30,950 nucleotides of DNA from Clostridiales bacterium UBA1738 (GTDB taxonomy: Bacteria; Bacillota; Clostridia; UBA1381): positions 98,060 to 129,009 of the forward strand of contig DCIA01000010.1 of the NCBI GenBank assembly GCA_002315735.1. The letters run 5' to 3'. Under the pieces are notes generated by a model. The model did no database searches. It had not been told where the DNA came from and was given only the letters and a program-made list of their open reading frames with translations. The position numbers were made by a program, and so were the translations under genes. Shown here in pieces: positions 28,449 through 30,950 of this stretch. Numbering within the stretch: the stretch's first letter is position 1; each line of letters starts with the position of its first letter.

Positions 28449-29585
28449 ATGGAAGAAACAACATCAAAGCCTATATACGGAAAACTAAGCGTTATCTGTA
28501 TGCGTGGATGCGAAGAGATGGCTTCAAAAATCGATTGGTATTTACGAAAGTTCAGAGAGGATTATGAAAACGAAGAAACTTACATTACTCATGTAAAATG
28601 CCCAAGATTTGGCTCCGGCGAAGGTAAATGTGTGATTGAAGACACTGTAAGAGGTCATGACATCTATATCATCTGTGATATTTTCAATCACGGAATTACA
28701 TATAAAATGTACGGTCAAGAAAATCATATGAGCCCTGATGACCATTATCAAGATTTAAAAAGAATCATCGCTGCTATTTCAGGTAAGGCAAGGCGTATAA
28801 CAGTTGTTATGCCAATGTTGTACGAGGGCAGACAACACAGACGTACTGCAAGAGAATCTCTTGACTGTGCCATGGCTCTTCAAGAATTAATCGGAATGGG
28901 CGTTACAAATATTTTGACCTTTGATGCACATGACGCAAGAGTTCAAAACGCTATCCCGCTATCCGGTTTTGACGATGTTCAAACAACTTATCAAATGATA
29001 AAGGCTCTTTCCCGTCAAGTTCCTGATATCTCATTTGATAAAGAAAATACAATCGTAATTTCACCTGATGAAGGTGGAATGAAGCGTGCTATGTACTTCT
29101 CATCAGTCCTTGGCTTAGACCTTGGTATGTATTATAAGAGAAGAAATTATTCTGTAATTATTGACGGTAAAAACCCAATCGAAGCCCATGAATATCTAGG
29201 CAGAAGCGTTGAAGGAAAAGATGTTATGATTATCGACGATATGATTTCAAGCGGCGAATCTGTTCTTGATATCGGCAAAATGTTAAAAGAACAAGGTGCA
29301 AAAAGAGTATTTGTATTTACTGCATTTGGCCTATTCTGTAACGGGCTTGAAAAGTTTGACGAAGCTTACAAAAACGGTCAAATTTCAAAGGTGTTCACAA
29401 CTAACCTAATTTATCGTACTCCCGAATTATTAGAAAGAGAATGGTATTGTGAAGTTGATATGTCAAAATACATTTCTCTACTTATAGATACGCTAAATCA
29501 TGACGAAACAATCAGTCATCTTCTTGTTCCGGCTCAAAGAATTGAAAATCTTTTAAAGAAATTTAATGCCGAAAAAAATAAATAA
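28449..29585 (+). CDS. Ribose-phosphate pyrophosphokinase-like phosphoribosyltransferase-fold protein
   Basis: A 378-residue relative of PRPP synthetase, which makes PRPP from ribose 5-phosphate and ATP. Parts that align with Prs: HDIYIICD, MSPDDHYQDLKRIIAAI, RITVVMPMLYEGRQHRRTARESLDCA (catalytic arginine region, motif RQHRRTARES), LTFDAHDARVQNAIP, the flexible loop YYKRRNYS, and the PRPP loop VMIIDDMISSGES. It is about 60 residues longer than typical Prs (about 315), with an extra N terminus and a C-terminal extension. The PRPP loop reads SSGES where canonical enzymes have a TGGT/TAGT type sequence, and the usual DLHAGQIQGFF is changed to DAHDARVQNAI. It may be a true synthetase variant or a diverged paralogue. 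The ATG follows GGGAGG. Confidence 0.82.
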   Translation: MEETTSKPIYGKLSVICMRGCEEMASKIDWYLRKFREDYENEETYITHVKCPRFGSGEGKCVIEDTVRGHDIYIICDIFNHGITYKMYGQENHMSPDDHYQDLKRIIAAISGKARRITVVMPMLYEGRQHRRTARESLDCAMALQELIGMGVTNILTFDAHDARVQNAIPLSGFDDVQTTYQMIKALSRQVPDISFDKENTIVISPDEGGMKRAMYFSSVLGLDLGMYYKRRNYSVIIDGKNPIEAHEYLGRSVEGKDVMIIDDMISSGESVLDIGKMLKEQGAKRVFVFTAFGLFCNGLEKFDEAYKNGQISKVFTTNLIYRTPELLEREWYCEVDMSKYISLLIDTLNHDETISHLLVPAQRIENLLKKFNAEKNK

Positions 29586-29619
29586 TAAAAAAAGAACCTC
29601 CAAGTAATTGGAGGTTCTT
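29585..29619 (-). terminator. Terminator of the AraC-type gene
   Basis: A 12-bp stem (29592-29603 with 29608-29619), loop of four. On the minus strand it is followed by TTTTTTATTATT. On the plus strand the following bases are GCACC, so it fits the minus-strand gene better. Confidence 0.8.
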
Positions 29620-29679
29620 GCACCTATAAAATCCCCCGCATTAATTCAAAAATCACTTTAACTTCATTATCTTTTATTT

Positions 29680-30531
29680 TTATTTCTTTTTTATTGCAAC
29701 CCACGCTTCGCAGTAATAGTTTTCATCCAATAATCCCTTTGGATACTTTGTTATATCATCATACTTTTCAATGCTACATCCTGTTGCAAGTTCGTAATCC
29801 TCTATTGATGGTAGCCACTCTGTAAAAATTCTTGTCATTGTGTCCTGCAAAACAACAGGCATAGGTCCTCTGCACGGAAAAACTGCCCATTCATATGACG
29901 GTATTTCTTTTACAACAAAGCCATTAGGAACCTCTTGACCTTTATATAGGTCTGCAATTAAATAGTCAAATTCTTCACCGCTCATTTTTTTATCAATACT
30001 GATTCCAAACTCGCCACAAACTATATTATTCTTGCCTGTGCTCATATGCTCTTGCCAAAACTTTGGCACTTCTTCCTTTGCATTTTCATACGAAAATGTA
30101 GATTCATTTGCTATTACCTTAAATGCTTCTTTTCTTTCAATTTTGTAATCCATAGGATTACCTCCTTCTAAAGTTATTTTTACCTTTAGCGGTGCAAAAG
30201 CTTTAATTGTCGCACCACTTCTAACAGAACTTGGAGTATTTCCATGAAAGCGGGTAAAAGCTTTGGTAAAACTGTCCGGTGAATCATAGCCATATTTATA
30301 CGCAATGTCGATAATTTTATTATCTGTACTAACTATTTCCACGCCGGCTAAGGCAAGTCTTCTGTTTCTGATGTATTCAGAAACTGTGTATCCACACATT
30401 ATTGTAAATGCCTTTTGAAAATAGTATGGTGAAAGATTTACGCTTTTTGCAATTTTCTCAACCGTCAGCCTTTCAAGTAGATTTTTTTCAATGAAAAAAA
30501 TCGAGTCCCCAATTGCCTTCATCCATTCCAT
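29680..30531 (-). CDS. AraC-family transcriptional regulator with GyrI-like effector domain
   Basis: A 283-residue regulator. The N-terminal 105 residues contain two helix-turn-helix motifs of AraC type: LTVEKIAKSVNLSPYYFQKAF and IIDIAYKYGYDSPDSFTKAF (second contains GYDSPDSFTKAFTRFHG). Residues 125-283 are a GyrI-like/AraC effector-binding domain (MDYKIERKEAFKVIANES, EIPSYEWAVFPCRGP, and the C-terminal YYCEAWVAIKKK). Proteins of this layout act as sensors of small molecules, often drugs or metabolites; the ligand is not known. I chose the ATG at 30531 (GAGGGGAG upstream). The downstream genome is a terminator and the Prs-like gene; no clear efflux gene lies next to it in this window. An internal Shine-Dalgarno and ATG lie at the start of the effector domain. 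Confidence 0.88.
   Translation of the reverse strand: MEWMKAIGDSIFFIEKNLLERLTVEKIAKSVNLSPYYFQKAFTIMCGYTVSEYIRNRRLALAGVEIVSTDNKIIDIAYKYGYDSPDSFTKAFTRFHGNTPSSVRSGATIKAFAPLKVKITLEGGNPMDYKIERKEAFKVIANESTFSYENAKEEVPKFWQEHMSTGKNNIVCGEFGISIDKKMSGEEFDYLIADLYKGQEVPNGFVVKEIPSYEWAVFPCRGPMPVVLQDTMTRIFTEWLPSIEDYELATGCSIEKYDDITKYPKGLLDENYYCEAWVAIKKK
30153..30166 (-). promoter_or_regulatory. Internal ribosome binding site and ATG inside the AraC-type gene
   Basis: AGGAGG (30166-30161), 7 bases, ATG at 30153 in frame. It codes EGGNPM in the regulator. Initiation here would give a 157-residue protein that is exactly the GyrI-like domain. Spacing and match equal the best gene starts in this window. Confidence 0.5.
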
Positions 30532-30720
30532 AATATATTCTCCCCTCTCTGTTACAATGCAATTATATCGTATATAAAGCAAATCCTCTCGATTTTTTAT
30601 GCTCAATTTTGTCAAAGCAAAGGCGTGTATGTGTGCGTTACAAACAAATAGCCGACATTTGCATGACTTTTTGTAAAAAAAGGAGGAACGACGGCACGTG
30701 TGACTGATTTTTGTGTATAC

Positions 30721-30751
30721 AAAAATCGGAACGGAGCAATGTCCGTTCCGA
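30721..30751 (-). terminator. Terminator of the tRNA transcript
   Basis: A perfect 10-bp stem TCGGAACGGA with TCCGTTCCGA, loop of six, followed on the minus strand by TTTTTG. It ends three bases after the tRNA-Pro CCA. Confidence 0.92.
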
Positions 30752-30753
30752 TG

Positions 30754-30829
30754 TGGTCGGGATGACAGGACTTGAACCTGCGGCACCACGCCCCCCAGAC
30801 GTGTGCGCTACCATCTGCGCTACATCCCG
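30754..30829 (-). tRNA. tRNA-Pro (anticodon GGG)
   Basis: A complete 76-nt cloverleaf. Acceptor CGGGATG with CATCCCG, D-arm GCGC...GCGC, anticodon stem CACGT with GCGTG around the loop CTGGGGG (anticodon GGG), five-base variable loop, T-arm GCAGG-TTCAAGT-CCTGT, discriminator A and an encoded CCA. Confidence 0.97.
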
Positions 30830-30879
30830 ATACAGATAACAAAAGAGCAACCTGCCATAAAACAAGCCGCTCTCTTTCA

Positions 30880-30950
30880 TGGCGGAGAAGGAGGGATTTG
30901 AACCCTCGCGCCGGTTTCCCGACCTACACCCTTAGCAGGGGCGCCTCTTC
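30880..30950 (-). tRNA. tRNA-Ser (anticodon GCT), 5' end cut by the window
   Basis: The 3' 71 nt are present. Anticodon loop CTGCTAA (anticodon GCT) between CCC and GGG, long class II variable arm (TCGGG-AAA-CCGG), T-arm GAGGG-TTCAAAT-CCCTC, and an encoded CCA. The 5' acceptor and part of the D-arm lie past the window end. About 50 bases separate it from tRNA-Pro, so the two are probably one transcript. Confidence 0.95.

Noticed and set aside
30532..30789. N-terminal extension of the AraC-type regulator into the tRNA region
   Set aside because: The extension crosses the tRNA terminator and part of tRNA-Pro; the ATG at 30531 has its own GAGGGGAG site.
1..30950. Mobile elements, prophage genes or CRISPR arrays
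   Set aside because: No transposase, integrase, phage-like ORF, spaced repeats or target-site duplications were seen; base composition is even and gene content is core.

Overview
The window is a 31 kb stretch of a low-GC, spore-forming Firmicute, most likely a gut-type member of the Clostridia. The evidence is AT-rich codon use, near-consensus sigma-A promoters, AGGAGG-type ribosome binding sites, a SpoIVB-Spo0A pair, an SRP RNA-dnaX-ebfC-recR cluster, a DnaD-family replication protein, a RicT/PSP1 protein, a DUF1846 protein and two energy-coupling-factor (ECF) vitamin transporter subunits. I could not name the species. I see no phage, insertion sequence or CRISPR array; this is mostly core chromosome.

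Layout. 1-5069: the 5' third of rpoC and all of rpoB on the minus strand, divergent from a dnaD-like gene. 5070-8991: plus-strand single genes (dnaD-like, greA, tspO, DUF1846), each with its own promoter, plus one apparent minus-strand small-RNA unit between greA and tspO. 9037-10099: divergent dut and queT; queT carries a preQ1-I riboswitch. 10138-18419: a minus-strand information-processing block that reads pcrA, SRP RNA, dnaX, ebfC, recR, rpmE, rpsO, pnp. 18590-22193: plus-strand spoIVB, spo0A and gdhA. 22246-25653: a minus-strand polar amino acid ABC transporter operon with an iron-type alcohol dehydrogenase gene inserted in it. 25798-27487: minus-strand small hypothetical gene, a two-cluster ferredoxin and ricT. 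27578-29585: plus-strand THF riboswitch-folT and a diverged PRPP-synthetase-like gene. 29680-30950: minus-strand AraC/GyrI-type regulator, tRNA-Pro(GGG) and a truncated tRNA-Ser(GCT).

Regulation. Two metabolite riboswitches control ECF S components: preQ1-I for queT and tetrahydrofolate for folT. In both, the Shine-Dalgarno sequence can be masked by visible pairing. rpsO has a structured leader that resembles an S15 autoregulatory element, and pnp is preceded by a long hairpin like the RNase III/PNPase target known upstream of pnp in E. coli.

Most interesting observations. (1) dnaX contains two tandem A-AAA-AAG slippery heptamers, each followed after one codon by a -1 frame stop, with a hairpin about 7 nt past the second; this is the arrangement that makes the gamma subunit in E. 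coli. (2) A minus-strand promoter-hairpin-terminator unit without an ORF lies between greA and tspO. (3) A perfect internal Shine-Dalgarno and ATG inside the AraC-type gene would release its effector-binding domain as a separate protein. (4) A dehydrogenase is embedded in an amino acid transporter operon, behind an internal terminator. None of these could be tested here; each needs comparative or transcript data.
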